Numbered from the stretch's first letter, positions 54,383-63,944 are shown. The stretch is 64,000 nt of DNA from Bin87 sp965261925 (GCA_965261925.1 OZ253486.1:62001-126000); one strand, 5' to 3'. The notes: a model not told the origin generated them from the letters alone. Made by a program: numbers and translations.

Positions 54383-55459
54383 CTAACCGGAATTCTCCAG
54401 CAATCGCACCACCTCATCTCCCACCTGCTGGGTGCTGGCGCTCCCGCCCAGGTCGCCCGTCAGGACGGTCCGTTCGTTCAGCGTCTGAAGGGCCGCCGCG
54501 TTGACCCGGTCGGCTGCGGCGTTCTCGCCCAGGTGGTCCAGCATCATCGCCACCGCGAATATCGTGGCCAGTGGATTCGCCACGTTCTTCCCGGTGATGT
54601 CAAATGCCGCGCCGTGCACCGGCTCGAACATCGATGGGAAGGTTCCCTCGGGGTTGATGTTTGCGCTGGGCGCGAGCCCCATGCTGCCCGTCACCACGGC
54701 GGCAATGTCGGATAGAATATCGGCGAACAGGTTGGACGCGACAATCACGTCGAAGTCCTCCGGCCACCGCACCAGGTCCATGGCTGCCCGGTCTACCAGC
54801 AGCGATTCCGTCTGCACCTGGGGATACTCGGCGGCGACGTCCTCGAACACCTCGTCCCAGAACACCATGCTGAACGCCTGGGCGTTGGACTTGGTAACCG
54901 AGGTCACCTTGTTCTTGCCTCCACGACGGACGCTGTGCTCAAACGCGGCGCGGATGATCCGCTCCGTGCCCCGCCGCGTGAACACCCCGCTCTGGATGAC
55001 TGTTTCGTGGGCCGTACCGGCGTACAGCCGGCCGCCTACGGGCGCATACTCGCCCTCGGTGTTTTCCCGGAAGATGACCATGTCCACATCACCGGCGGCT
55101 TTGCCCGCGATGGGCGACTCGACCCCAGGGAACAGCACCGCCGGACGTATGCAGATGGCCTGGTCGAAGGCCCGGCGCATCGGCAGCAGCAGGCCCTGCA
55201 GCGTGACGTGGTCCGGAATATTCGGGTCTCCCACCGCGCCGAACAGCACCGCGTCGCTGGAGGAAAGCTGCTCCAGCCCGTCCTCGGGCATCATTCGTCC
55301 GGTTTCCCGGTAATAGTCGCTGCCCCAAGAGTACTCCGTGGCTCGGAACGACAGGCCCTCGGTCTGAGCAGTCACCGCGTCCAGAACCTTGCGTCCCTCG
55401 GAGATCACCTCCGGCCCGATGCCGTCGCCGGCAATAACGGCCAGGTTGTATTCGGCCAT
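54383..55459 (-). CDS. Tartrate/D-malate-type beta-decarboxylating dehydrogenase
   Basis: A 358-residue member of the isocitrate/isopropylmalate dehydrogenase family: AVIAGDGIGPEVISEG, VIFRENTEGEYAPVGG, SVTKSNAQAFSMVFWDEV, VIVASNLFADILSDIAAVVT and SMFEPVHGAAFDITGK. The EYSWGSDYYRETGRMMPEDG stretch favours tartrate/D-malate dehydrogenase (TtuC/DmlA) over LeuB. It oxidatively decarboxylates its substrate with NAD+. The gap 54186-54382 shows no gene. Confidence 0.88.
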   Translation of the reverse strand: MAEYNLAVIAGDGIGPEVISEGRKVLDAVTAQTEGLSFRATEYSWGSDYYRETGRMMPEDGLEQLSSSDAVLFGAVGDPNIPDHVTLQGLLLPMRRAFDQAICIRPAVLFPGVESPIAGKAAGDVDMVIFRENTEGEYAPVGGRLYAGTAHETVIQSGVFTRRGTERIIRAAFEHSVRRGGKNKVTSVTKSNAQAFSMVFWDEVFEDVAAEYPQVQTESLLVDRAAMDLVRWPEDFDVIVASNLFADILSDIAAVVTGSMGLAPSANINPEGTFPSMFEPVHGAAFDITGKNVANPLATIFAVAMMLDHLGENAAADRVNAAALQTLNERTVLTGDLGGSASTQQVGDEVVRLLENSG

Positions 55460-55580
55460 ATCAAATCATCCTCGTCGAAGCAATCATTGAACGCCAGTTT
55501 ATGCGCAGTTGCCAGACGGTGTCCACGTCAACCAGCAGTCCCTTGGTCCACGCCAGGTTGTGCTCAAGCGCGTCTTTACT

Positions 55581-55610
55581 CGTAGGGGCGAATAGCCATT
55601 CGCCCCTACG
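55581..55610. repeat. Perfect palindromic hairpin
   Basis: CGTAGGGGCGAAT (55581-55593) and its exact reverse complement (55598-55610) surround the loop AGCC. It sits between the dehydrogenase and the second rhodanese. Sequences of this kind occur as dispersed palindromes in many genomes; here it may also end transcription. Confidence 0.7.
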
Positions 55611-55643
55611 GTCAGTTGCGAGTGTTTGTCGCCGTGTCTGCCG

Positions 55644-56492
55644 CTACACGTCCCGCTCGATCGGCGCGCCCACGATGCTGCCCCACTCGGTCCAGGAGCC
55701 ATCGTAGTTGCGCACGTTGTCGTAGCCCAGCAGCTGGCTGAGCACGAACCACGTGTGCGAAGAACGCTCGCCGATCCGACAGTAGGCGATGGTTTCGCGA
55801 CTGCCATCCACGCCCTTGCCGCCGTAGAGCGCGCTCAGATCGTCGGCGGACTTGAAGGTGCCGTCCTCGTTGACCGCCTGGCCCCACGGAACGTTGGCCG
55901 CGCCGGGGATGTGTCCGTTGCGCTGTGAACCTTCCTGCGGCAGGTTGGGCGGGGCGTTCAGCGCACCGGAGAACTCGTCGGGCGAACGCACGTCGACCAG
56001 TGCGTGGGACCCGCTCCGCACCGCGTCCAGCACGTAGTCCCGCAGGGCTCGCAGGTCGGTGTTCTCCGTGGTGATGCTGTAGTTGCTGGCAGCGTAGGAC
56101 GGCACGTCGGTGGTCGTCACCCGGTTCTCCGCCAGCCACAGGGCGCGCCCGCCGTTCATCAGCCGGACGTTCTGGTGGCCGTAGTAATGCAACTGCCAAA
56201 AGGCCCAGGCGGCGAACCAGTTGTTGTTGTCGCCGTACAGGACGATGGTCGTGTCGGGAGAAATACCGCTGCCGGTTAGCAGCCCCTCCATCTCTCCACG
56301 GGAGACGATGTCCCGCGCCACGTTTTGCTGTAACTGGCTCTGCCAGTTCCAGGTGACGGCGCCAGCGATGTGGCCCTGCTCGTAAGCGGACGTGTCCACG
56401 TCCACCTCCACCAGACGCACGTTGGCGTCGCCGCCGTGCTCGGCCACCCAGTCGGTAGTCACCAATGATTCGGGATGCGCGTATTCAGCCAT
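55644..56492 (-). CDS. Rhodanese-type thiosulfate sulfurtransferase
   Basis: A 282-residue tandem-rhodanese protein. The catalytic loop in the second domain is IAYCRIGERSSHTWFVLSQL, with a normal TGC-type cysteine. The first domain (VRLVEVDVDTSAYEQGHIAG) lacks it, as usual. It transfers sulfane sulfur from thiosulfate or mercaptopyruvate. AGAGGTG precedes the ATG at 56492. It is the paralogue of the TGA-containing gene at 6937-7809. Confidence 0.9.
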   Translation of the reverse strand: MAEYAHPESLVTTDWVAEHGGDANVRLVEVDVDTSAYEQGHIAGAVTWNWQSQLQQNVARDIVSRGEMEGLLTGSGISPDTTIVLYGDNNNWFAAWAFWQLHYYGHQNVRLMNGGRALWLAENRVTTTDVPSYAASNYSITTENTDLRALRDYVLDAVRSGSHALVDVRSPDEFSGALNAPPNLPQEGSQRNGHIPGAANVPWGQAVNEDGTFKSADDLSALYGGKGVDGSRETIAYCRIGERSSHTWFVLSQLLGYDNVRNYDGSWTEWGSIVGAPIERDV

Positions 56493-56611
56493 GGGGTACA
56501 CCTCTGCTTAAGGGAATTGCGGTTGGGACGGTGTTCCGTTTCTTTCATTTCAGGCCGGCCCGGCCGGTTCGCCCATTATACACAGAGGATAGCCGGGCCT
56601 CGGGAAATGGT

Positions 56612-56929
56612 TCAGGCCAACGGCAAGAAATCCTTCCGTACCCGCGTCAGGAACGTCGCGTCGGTTTCCGCCATATCGTGCAGTTCCACGATGATGGGAA
56701 GGCTTGACTCGTCAAAGTCCTCGTCCAGGTTACCCATCACAGATCGTGGGATGGCCGCCCCTCTGTTGTCCAGCATCAGGTCCAGATCCGAGTAACGGCG
56801 GGCATGCCCCCTGGCGCGCGAGCCGTACACCCAGACCGTGGCGTCCGGCAGCCGCCGGCGGATTATCTCCAGGACCTGCTGTCGGTGCGCTTCCGGCAGG
56901 TCGATGACGCGCCCCGCCTCACCCGCCAT
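56612..56929 (-). CDS. MNT nucleotidyltransferase antitoxin
   Basis: The 105-residue protein has the minimal nucleotidyltransferase motif GSRARGHARRYSDLDLMLDN with the metal-binding Asp pair, and the third Asp/Glu near LPIIVELHDM. MNTs neutralise HEPN toxins, in known cases by AMPylating them. Its ATG overlaps the HEPN stop by 11 bp (ATGGCGGGTGA), an overlap also found at the second, vestigial MNT. Confidence 0.85.
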   Translation of the reverse strand: MAGEAGRVIDLPEAHRQQVLEIIRRRLPDATVWVYGSRARGHARRYSDLDLMLDNRGAAIPRSVMGNLDEDFDESSLPIIVELHDMAETDATFLTRVRKDFLPLA

Positions 56930-57332
56930 CGGCAATGCCCTGCTCCATGGCTACCAATAATGCCCGAGCATCAGCAGCGAACCCAGCGGCGTGGCAGGCG
57001 ATAGCATCGGCCATCGGTTCGCTGTAGGCGTGGACGGTCCGATTGCGGTTGTTGACGTGCTCCATCCACTCCGCGCACTCGGAAATCAGCCCCAGGTCCG
57101 CAGCCTCACGCAGGCGCCGGCGCGGAGACACGCGGTTCGTGTCGCGAACGCCCGCTACTTCCTGCAGATAGCGCCCCAGGACCCCAACCGCCGTCTCGAA
57201 CGTTACGGTAAACCGCAGGATGACGGAGTCCCTGATGAAGCTGCTCTCGGGCTGGGCTTGGCGCTCAACCAGAGCTTCGTCCAAACGGGCCAAGGCGTTA
57301 CGGAACGTTGCGATGTCGATGTCGGTCTGCAC
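56919..57332 (-). CDS. HEPN-domain toxin, copy 1
   Basis: An all-alpha HEPN protein of the HI0074 type (about 137 residues from GTG at 57332). The RNase motif RxxxxH is present as HVNNRNRTVHAYSE. It is closely similar to copy 2, and both end in MEQGIADGG/MERGIADGG. The start is uncertain; the frame remains open upstream to 57425. Confidence 0.8.
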   Translation of the reverse strand: MQTDIDIATFRNALARLDEALVERQAQPESSFIRDSVILRFTVTFETAVGVLGRYLQEVAGVRDTNRVSPRRRLREAADLGLISECAEWMEHVNNRNRTVHAYSEPMADAIACHAAGFAADARALLVAMEQGIADGG

Positions 57333-57363
57333 GGTGTCCGCGAAGCCCACTTGATCAAGGTCG

Positions 57364-57467
57364 TTAGGGCCAGCATAGCACAGGCAATCGGGAGTCCAAG
57401 AACTCCGCGTCCCGCATATCGTCAAGGTTCCCGATCACAGCATGACGCGCCCGGCCTCACCCGCCAT
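57364..57467 (-). pseudogene. Vestigial second MNT
   Basis: It begins MAGEAGRVM (as MAGEAGRVI in the intact MNT) then jumps, in another frame, to VIGNLDDMRDAEFLDSRLPV and a stop, which matches the VMGNLDEDFDESSLPI part of the intact MNT. The catalytic GSxxxG...DxD is deleted. It overlaps the HEPN copy 2 stop in the same way as the intact pair. Confidence 0.75.
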
Positions 57468-57864
57468 CGGCTATCCCACGCTCCATGGCGGCTAGCAACG
57501 CCCTGGCATCAGCAGCGAACCCAGCGGCGCCGTCCGCGACCATGATCGCCATCGACTCCAAGTGTGCGTGCGCTACGCGGTTACGGTTTTCGACGTGCCT
57601 CAGCCACGCTTCGCAATCGGCGATTACGGCGAGCCGAGCTGCGTGGCGTATCAATTGCCGCGGCGACAACACCCTGGCATCGGTCACCAGGTATATGGTC
57701 CCAAGGTAACGTCCCAACGTGGTGACGGCTTGCGAGAAGGTGAAAGTGAAGCGGGTAATCAGGGCGTCGCGGATGAACTCGCCGTGCGGGTCCGCGGCAT
57801 AGGCCGCCACCGCCCGGTCGAGCTGCCCTATCGCGCTCCGCAGCGTTTCCAGGTATTCGTCCAT
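57457..57864 (-). CDS. HEPN-domain toxin, copy 2
   Basis: A 135-residue HEPN protein. The motif is HVENRNRVAHAHLE, an intact RxxxxH. Helical segments match copy 1 (RFTFTFSQAVTTLGRYL versus RFTVTFETAVGVLGRYL). Its own MNT has decayed, so it may depend on the remaining MNT 0.5 kb downstream. The 57865-58146 interval upstream holds no gene. Confidence 0.8.
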   Translation of the reverse strand: MDEYLETLRSAIGQLDRAVAAYAADPHGEFIRDALITRFTFTFSQAVTTLGRYLGTIYLVTDARVLSPRQLIRHAARLAVIADCEAWLRHVENRNRVAHAHLESMAIMVADGAAGFAADARALLAAMERGIADGG

Positions 57865-58146
57865 GCGCTTGCCGTGGTCGGTTGTTCAGAACCCCTCGTT
57901 GGTAATTTCGAGAATAACACACGCCCCAGAAAGGCTCGGAAGGCTCGCGTCCGGCCTCCACGGAACCGCGCCGATGGCCGCGAAACAGAAAAGTAACGTA
58001 TCCGCAATAGTTTGTTAATCGGCCCGCAACGGACCTTTAACACACGCTGCCTAACATGCGAAGGGTCACATTCCAATGGGACGCCGGTCCACAGCGTAAA
58101 GGTCACACGTTGCGCGACGACGCCTCAAGTCCGCAAGGAGGCACAA

Positions 58147-59508
58147 ATGCTTTCGGCCACCAAATCACTGTTAGGCAACGGAGTATTCAGCCACAGCGTC
58201 GCCGCCGTGAAAGAGTACCCATTCTCACTGCGCCGCACGTTGCTGGCGCTGGCGGTTGGCCTGCTGGCGATCGGTCTGCTGGCTTCGTACAACGCCGTGT
58301 TCGCCCGGGGTGACGGCCCCACCACCGAGTGGCTCAACGGCTACTCCGACAACATCGTAACCGTGGTTGCCGCCGCGCTGGTCTTCTTCATGCAGGCCGG
58401 TTTCGCGTTCCTGGGCGCCGGTCTCATCCGCTCCAAGAACACCACCAACTACCTGACCAAGTCCTTCATGGACTTCGCCATTGCGTCGCTGGGCTTCTGG
58501 GCCTTCGGGTTCGCCTTCATGCTGGGCGACACCGCCAGCGGCATCATCGGCCTGACCGGCTGGTTCCTCACCAGCGGCGACTACGTGGGCTGGATCTTCC
58601 AGATGGTCTTCGCCGCCACCGCCGCCACCATCGTGGCCGGAGCCATGGCCGAGCGCACCAAGCTGCAGGCCTACCTGGCCTACAGCTTCTTCGTGTCCGC
58701 GCTGATCTACCCCATCTACGGGCACTGGGTCTGGGGCGGCGGTTGGCTCGCCGACATGGGCGCCCTGGACTATGCCGGTTCCGGAGTGGTGCACGCGGTT
58801 GGCGGCTTCGTTGCCCTGGCCGGCGCAGCCGTGGTGGGTCCGCGCATGGGCAAGTTCATCAACGGGCGGGCGCAGGAGATGCCGGCGCACAGCACGCCCT
58901 TCGTGGTCGCCGGCACCTTCATCCTGTTCTTCGGCTGGTTCGGCTTCAACATCGGCTGGGGTGACGATATCGGGCTGAACGCGGTCAACACCCTGCTGTC
59001 CGGCGCCACCGGCGCGGTCGTCGCGATGTACATCACGCTGATCGTCAAGGGCAAGGCCGACATCCTGATGGCGTGCAACGGCGCGCTGGCCGGCCTGGTG
59101 GGCATCACCGCTCCGGTGAACTTCGTCGACCCCTGGGCCGCCGTGGTCATCGGCGCCATCGCCGCGCCCATCATGTACGGCTCCGTCATGCTCATGGAGC
59201 GCGTCCTGAAGATCGACGACCCGGTGGGCGCCATCAGCGTGCACGGCGTGACCGGTCTGTGGGGATTGCTCGCCATCGCCATCTTCGCCAAGGATGGTGG
59301 TCTGGTCGGCGGCAGCGCGGGGCTGTTCGTTCCCCAGATCGTGAGCATCGTCGCGGTGGTCGCCTGGTCGCTGGTCACCGGTTTCGGCCTGTTCTACCTG
59401 CTGAAGTTCACGATGGGCATCCGGGTGAGCGAGGCCGAGGAACTGCAGGGCCTGGACATCTCCGAGCACGGCATCCAGACCTACCCCGAATCGGCCGCCA
59501 CCAGCTAA
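58147..59508 (+). CDS. amt: Ammonium transporter Amt
   Basis: A 453-residue membrane protein with about eleven helices plus an N-terminal hydrophobic segment. Twin-His pore residues appear in SGVVHAVGGFVALAGAAVVG and ISVHGVTGLWGLLAIAIF, and the MDFAIASLGFWAFGFAFML helix is typical. It conducts ammonium across the membrane. AAGGAGG 5 nt before the ATG at 58147 fixes the start. No glnK is adjacent. Confidence 0.93.
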   Translation: MLSATKSLLGNGVFSHSVAAVKEYPFSLRRTLLALAVGLLAIGLLASYNAVFARGDGPTTEWLNGYSDNIVTVVAAALVFFMQAGFAFLGAGLIRSKNTTNYLTKSFMDFAIASLGFWAFGFAFMLGDTASGIIGLTGWFLTSGDYVGWIFQMVFAATAATIVAGAMAERTKLQAYLAYSFFVSALIYPIYGHWVWGGGWLADMGALDYAGSGVVHAVGGFVALAGAAVVGPRMGKFINGRAQEMPAHSTPFVVAGTFILFFGWFGFNIGWGDDIGLNAVNTLLSGATGAVVAMYITLIVKGKADILMACNGALAGLVGITAPVNFVDPWAAVVIGAIAAPIMYGSVMLMERVLKIDDPVGAISVHGVTGLWGLLAIAIFAKDGGLVGGSAGLFVPQIVSIVAVVAWSLVTGFGLFYLLKFTMGIRVSEAEELQGLDISEHGIQTYPESAATS

Positions 59509-59541
59509 ACGCTGCAATAACGAATTTCTCTCCCCTTATAG

Positions 59542-59582
59542 CGAGGGCCGGGGGCTGTGGCCGTCCCCGGCTCTCGTTTCTT
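59542..59582 (+). terminator. Rho-independent terminator of amt
   Basis: CGAGGGCCGGGG pairs with CCCCGGCTCTCG (12 bp with one G-U) around an 11-nt loop, followed by TTTCTT. It lies 33 bp after the amt stop. Confidence 0.8.
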
Positions 59583-60198
59583 GGCCGATCTCACCACCCC
59601 GTTTTCGGGGGCTCAACGGGCGATTTCGGGGCGTCGATGGGGGGTATTTGGGGTGTCGATTTTGAGGCTTGGTCAGTCATACCTGGGACCTGTACACACT
59701 TCGGGCGACAACGCATCCTTGCGTGTGCTGCTCTGCTTCGAGACAGGATGTCCATGGGCGGCCGATGATTGAGACGAGGCGTAAGCGCACGGGTCTCAAC
59801 GGACGAGCCAAGGCATGTACCCACCACAACGGTAGATGTGCCTGCGAACCGGATTTCGAACGCGACAATGGCAGATTTTGAACGGAAGTCTGGCATTTTT
59901 CGCGGTTTCGTCCGCACGCGGTTTGTCGGTGAGTACGGCACCCGTATGCCGAGGCGGACAGATGGCAGGGTTGTTAATTGACTTGTGCTCCGCTACAATC
60001 TGAACCCCGCACAGAACCCTGAAAGGCAAAAAACCAAATAGTGCCGAGTGTCGCGGATACCATCAGTATCGGTGCTTTGAATGGCTAACGCCAAAAGGCA
60101 GGTTACCCGGCGTGCCATAGATCGAAGCACAGCGGCCGCGCAGGGGACGCAGGCGACAACGGTATATTCTTTGGAAAGCTCAAAGAGGCAGGATCATC
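59583..60198. other. Intergenic region upstream of the SAMD9-like gene
   Basis: No gene was recognised. A weak ribosome-binding site AGGA lies 6 nt before the ATG at 60199. I could not identify a confident promoter. Confidence 0.4.
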
Positions 60199-63100
60199 AT
60201 GGCAATCCGGCACGAATCAGATGAAGCGCTTGTCAAGCACCTGCTCACACGCACGGAGAGCAACATCCTTGACTTCAAACGCGATCAGTACAAGTTGACG
60301 TCAGGGAATCAACGATCCGGGTTCATCCTCGATATCGTGTCGATGGCCAATACCCCTAGAGATGAACCCGCGTATATCATCATAGGAGTCATCGAAGAGC
60401 ACGGCCGAGCGGCTGAGGTAGTCGGCATTGATCCCCACGTAGACCCTGCCGATTTTCAAAATTTGGTGAACGGCCACACTGAACGGGCCATTAACTTTTC
60501 ATATCGCGTTGTCTTAGTCGACGGTGTCGAATTAGGTCTGTTCGAAATCGCTGTTGACAAAAATGTGCCAATCATGGCCCGCGACAACTTTCACCGCTTC
60601 CGAGCGGGCACCGTGCACATCAGGAGAAACGCTCAAAACGCGGTCGCGGACGCCAATGAGATCGGCCGCATATATGAATGGCGGGAGTCCGCGCCCTCAC
60701 ATCCTGTACACGTTGTCAATACAGGAAATTCTTGGGATATATTCTACCGAGCCTGTAACCAATTTGAGGATGGGCGGATTTACGTGGCCGTGATCGGTGA
60801 TGGGTTGTCGGCTACTGCCGATTACGGCCAGATCTTTGCGTCGGTGGGTTGGCACATGGTCGTTGATTTTGATCGTGAAACCGACGAAAGCGGAGTCCTC
60901 TTTCACACCAAAGAACATTTGGAGAAACGAAGGTCTGTACGCATAAGTGCGCTTGACCAACCTGCGGGCATATTGAGCCGTTCGACGTGCTTGTGGGTGG
61001 CTGTCAACGGTCTGGAGAGCCGGCCAACGACCTCCAAGGGCGGTACATTCAGGGAATGGAATCGCCGAGTTTCAGGGCCTATCAGCGCAGATATGACGAA
61101 CGTGGCCCGAGTGACAGAACCTCTGCCAGTCACGGCAATAGTTATTAGCGAGATTCGTGATGAAACACGCGTTATCTGCGAACGACTGGACGAGGCATTT
61201 GGAGACAGATTGGGTTTTGTTTTTGCGAGCGATCAGATTAACGCAGATGAGGCATTAATCGCTCAATTTGAGGGCCATGCTGTGCCCATTTCGTTTCCTG
61301 CGATTTGCGCCGGATTGCGCGACCTCACTTCCGAGAATAACTCTGTAGAAGTTGTTGATTTCCCCGCTTACGACGGAGGATTCACGACGGTCCAGCCTGG
61401 AGTGGCGCGTTGGTTAGAAGAAGAGCTAGAACTCGTCCATCAGAACCTAGGCACAACAGCGAGTGATTTGCATACTGAATTAGAGCAATTCCTAAGAGGG
61501 AACCTGGTGACGTGGAACGGCCTGAGTCTGAATGTCGATGTCGAACGGCGAGTCATGCCACAATTGCAACAACTTGTGACCGATTGCTTGGAATCGCGCA
61601 CTGCTCGCCGGCTAAACCTGATCCATTGGCCCGGCGGGGGCGGCACAACCGTCGCCCGACGGGTGGCTTGGAACCTTCACAGGCGATTTCCGACGGTTGT
61701 GGCTAACAGGGTCGTGCCCGATGCTCTAGTCGACCGCGTCAGATTTTTGTTTGAGACCACCCGATTACCAGTTTTGATAATAATCGAGGACTCCATCATG
61801 AGGCCCGACGATTTGGACCGGGTGTACGACCGATTGAGGAGCAACAACATCGGAGCGCTTTTGCTACGGGTGCGTCGAGAAGCCAGTGGAAGCCCATGGC
61901 CAGAAAGCGTTTATTTGGATGGTCTATTGGACAACGTTGAAGCCGTGGCGTTCGCAAACAAGCTCTCCAGCGTGGTGCCTGACCGATCCAGAGAACTAGA
62001 TGAACTAACGAGGGACATGGCCAGGAGCGTAAGGACACCATTTTATTTTGGGTTGGTCGCGTTCGGGAAGGACTTTCTAGGATTGGAACCATATGTAAGT
62101 GAAAGACTACAAGGTATAAGCGATAACTTGACGAACCTGTGCAAGACTTCCGCGATGCTGTATCACTACGGACAACAGCCGTCGCCGATACAATTTTTCG
62201 CCCCGCTGTTCGCTCTGCCCAGAACCCGGTTGGTTGCCTTGTCCGATCTCTTGCCCCCGCTCCAGCATGAGTTATTCGTACCGGCTGGCCGGTACGGGTT
62301 TCGACCGGCTCATGAGTTGATTGCCAATGAAATGTTGGAACAACTGCTGAGCACCGGTATGGAAGATAGACGGAATTGGCGGTGGGGCTTGCCCGATTGT
62401 ACGACGGACATCGTTGAGCTGGCCGCCACACACCATGATCACGCAGGCGGGGAAACGGCCAATTTGGTCGGGAGTGTATTGATTGAACGAGGAATACGAG
62501 GAACTGCAGCAGGTTTGCGAGAAGATCAATTCTCAAACTTGGTGAACGACATACCTAACGTCGAAGGGAAAAGGGCTGTATTGGAAAAGCTCACTGAAAA
62601 ATTCCCCACCGAACCTCATTTTTGGGCACATCTCGGCCGGTTCTATACGCGCGTTACGCGCGAGCACGCTGCTGCGCACCGAAGTCACGACATATCCCTC
62701 AATATCTCTGACGAAGATCCCGTCTTACATCACATGGCGGGGATGGCATATCGGGGTGAACTCGATGAAATGCTGGAGGGGGTTCAGAGAACTGGGTTGA
62801 CTGCGGAAGGCGAGGCCCAAATACAGCGGCTTTCCTCGGCGGCACTAGACAGATTCCGTACATCTAGGGTTTTGGACCCCATCAGCGAACACAGTTACAT
62901 ATCGGCGATCGAATCAATCGCACGGATAATCTCACAAATGGGACGCGTCAAGGGTTACGAAGCAAGACCTGAGCGTTTTTTGACCGCTCCGGGCGAAGGA
63001 TGGTACCGAGAGTTGTTCGATAGGGCAGAAACGTTGGTAGCGGAATTGGACCTGGTTCGAAGAGGCGAAGAGCCGAGTGATTACCGGCAGCGTGCAGAGG

Positions 63101-63873
63101 CTTCTTTGGACAGAGCTTATGGGGATTTAGGCAGGGCGATCGAAGGTTGGACCAACCTGTTGGAAAGCTCTGGAGGATATCGCCCGCCTTTGCGGCGCAA
63201 TATCATAAATGCTTACCTGAGCCGTGCAGAGCGTGATTGGTCCAGATTGGACGACACAGTTCTCAGTCGGATCTTAGAGCTGTCCCAGCAGAACCTAGAA
63301 GAGGAACCCGATTCTGATCAGAACCTGCGAACTTGGTTCAGAGCCGTTCGTGCTACTGGTTCATTCTCGTTGAACGAAATAGCGGGACGGTTAGCGTACA
63401 AAAGGGCTCAGAATCCGACCGTGGACACTCTGTACTATTTATACATCATTCAGTTCATGCAATCAGTACTTGGATCCGTAGGTCGGTCCGCCCGAGACGC
63501 AGAGAGTACTATTCGGGAATGTGCCGCGAAGGCATCCGGTTTGCCGTATCGAACACGCTCCTATGAGTGGTTAGCCCAAGGTGAAGGAATTCAATCCCTG
63601 CTAAACGTGAAAGCGCTAGGTGATTGGGATCCCAACGTCCAGTTTTGGTCGAGGACTAGCCGTTTGCGAAGGATCGCAGGAACAATCTCCACCATCCGTG
63701 GACCCGCCTCTGGCGAAATTGAACTGCGGAACGGTCTGAAAGCATTCTTTGTGCCCTCCCGTGGGTTGGTTAATGGGGGCTACTTGCGAAACCGGGACGA
63801 AGGCCGCCAAGTGGATTTTTATGTAGGGTTTAGCTACGATGGCCTGAGAGCTTGGAGCGTTGGGAGCGTGTAG
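60199..63873 (+). CDS. SAMD9-like protein: Schlafen AlbA_2, degenerate P-loop NTPase, helical repeats, OB-like end
   Basis: A 1224-residue protein. Residues ~10-155 are a Schlafen-type AlbA_2 domain (ESNILDFKRDQYKL, AYIIIGVIEEHGRAAEVVGI, VHIRRNAQNAVADANEI). Residues ~185-400 resemble the SIR2/TIR-like middle of SAMD9 (GWHMVVDFDRETDESGVLF). The NTPase core has LIHWPGGGGTTVARRVAW at 474-491, lacking the Walker A lysine as in SAMD9, and Walker B VLIIIED at 525-531. Residues ~780-1150 are helical repeats, and ~1173-1224 an OB-like end. The eukaryotic family is antiviral; a bacterial STAND-type defence role is inference. Confidence 0.75.
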   Translation: MAIRHESDEALVKHLLTRTESNILDFKRDQYKLTSGNQRSGFILDIVSMANTPRDEPAYIIIGVIEEHGRAAEVVGIDPHVDPADFQNLVNGHTERAINFSYRVVLVDGVELGLFEIAVDKNVPIMARDNFHRFRAGTVHIRRNAQNAVADANEIGRIYEWRESAPSHPVHVVNTGNSWDIFYRACNQFEDGRIYVAVIGDGLSATADYGQIFASVGWHMVVDFDRETDESGVLFHTKEHLEKRRSVRISALDQPAGILSRSTCLWVAVNGLESRPTTSKGGTFREWNRRVSGPISADMTNVARVTEPLPVTAIVISEIRDETRVICERLDEAFGDRLGFVFASDQINADEALIAQFEGHAVPISFPAICAGLRDLTSENNSVEVVDFPAYDGGFTTVQPGVARWLEEELELVHQNLGTTASDLHTELEQFLRGNLVTWNGLSLNVDVERRVMPQLQQLVTDCLESRTARRLNLIHWPGGGGTTVARRVAWNLHRRFPTVVANRVVPDALVDRVRFLFETTRLPVLIIIEDSIMRPDDLDRVYDRLRSNNIGALLLRVRREASGSPWPESVYLDGLLDNVEAVAFANKLSSVVPDRSRELDELTRDMARSVRTPFYFGLVAFGKDFLGLEPYVSERLQGISDNLTNLCKTSAMLYHYGQQPSPIQFFAPLFALPRTRLVALSDLLPPLQHELFVPAGRYGFRPAHELIANEMLEQLLSTGMEDRRNWRWGLPDCTTDIVELAATHHDHAGGETANLVGSVLIERGIRGTAAGLREDQFSNLVNDIPNVEGKRAVLEKLTEKFPTEPHFWAHLGRFYTRVTREHAAAHRSHDISLNISDEDPVLHHMAGMAYRGELDEMLEGVQRTGLTAEGEAQIQRLSSAALDRFRTSRVLDPISEHSYISAIESIARIISQMGRVKGYEARPERFLTAPGEGWYRELFDRAETLVAELDLVRRGEEPSDYRQRAEASLDRAYGDLGRAIEGWTNLLESSGGYRPPLRRNIINAYLSRAERDWSRLDDTVLSRILELSQQNLEEEPDSDQNLRTWFRAVRATGSFSLNEIAGRLAYKRAQNPTVDTLYYLYIIQFMQSVLGSVGRSARDAESTIRECAAKASGLPYRTRSYEWLAQGEGIQSLLNVKALGDWDPNVQFWSRTSRLRRIAGTISTIRGPASGEIELRNGLKAFFVPSRGLVNGGYLRNRDEGRQVDFYVGFSYDGLRAWSVGSV

Positions 63874-63926
63874 CGACAAGTCCAGAGAACGTCGTTACGC
63901 CATAACCATAACCATAGGCATCTACA

Positions 63927-63944
63927 CCGCCCTACGGAGGGCGG
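63927..63944. terminator. Hairpin downstream of the SAMD9-like gene
   Basis: CCGCCCT (63927-63933) pairs with AGGGCGG (63938-63944) with loop ACGG, 54 bp after the stop. No T-run follows, so intrinsic termination is uncertain. Nothing else is seen to the end of the window. Confidence 0.4.

Noticed and set aside
58225..59517. A 430-codon open frame antisense to amt
   Set aside because: It mirrors the amt gene, is rich in H, G, D and Q as expected from antisense GC-rich coding DNA, and resembles no protein family.
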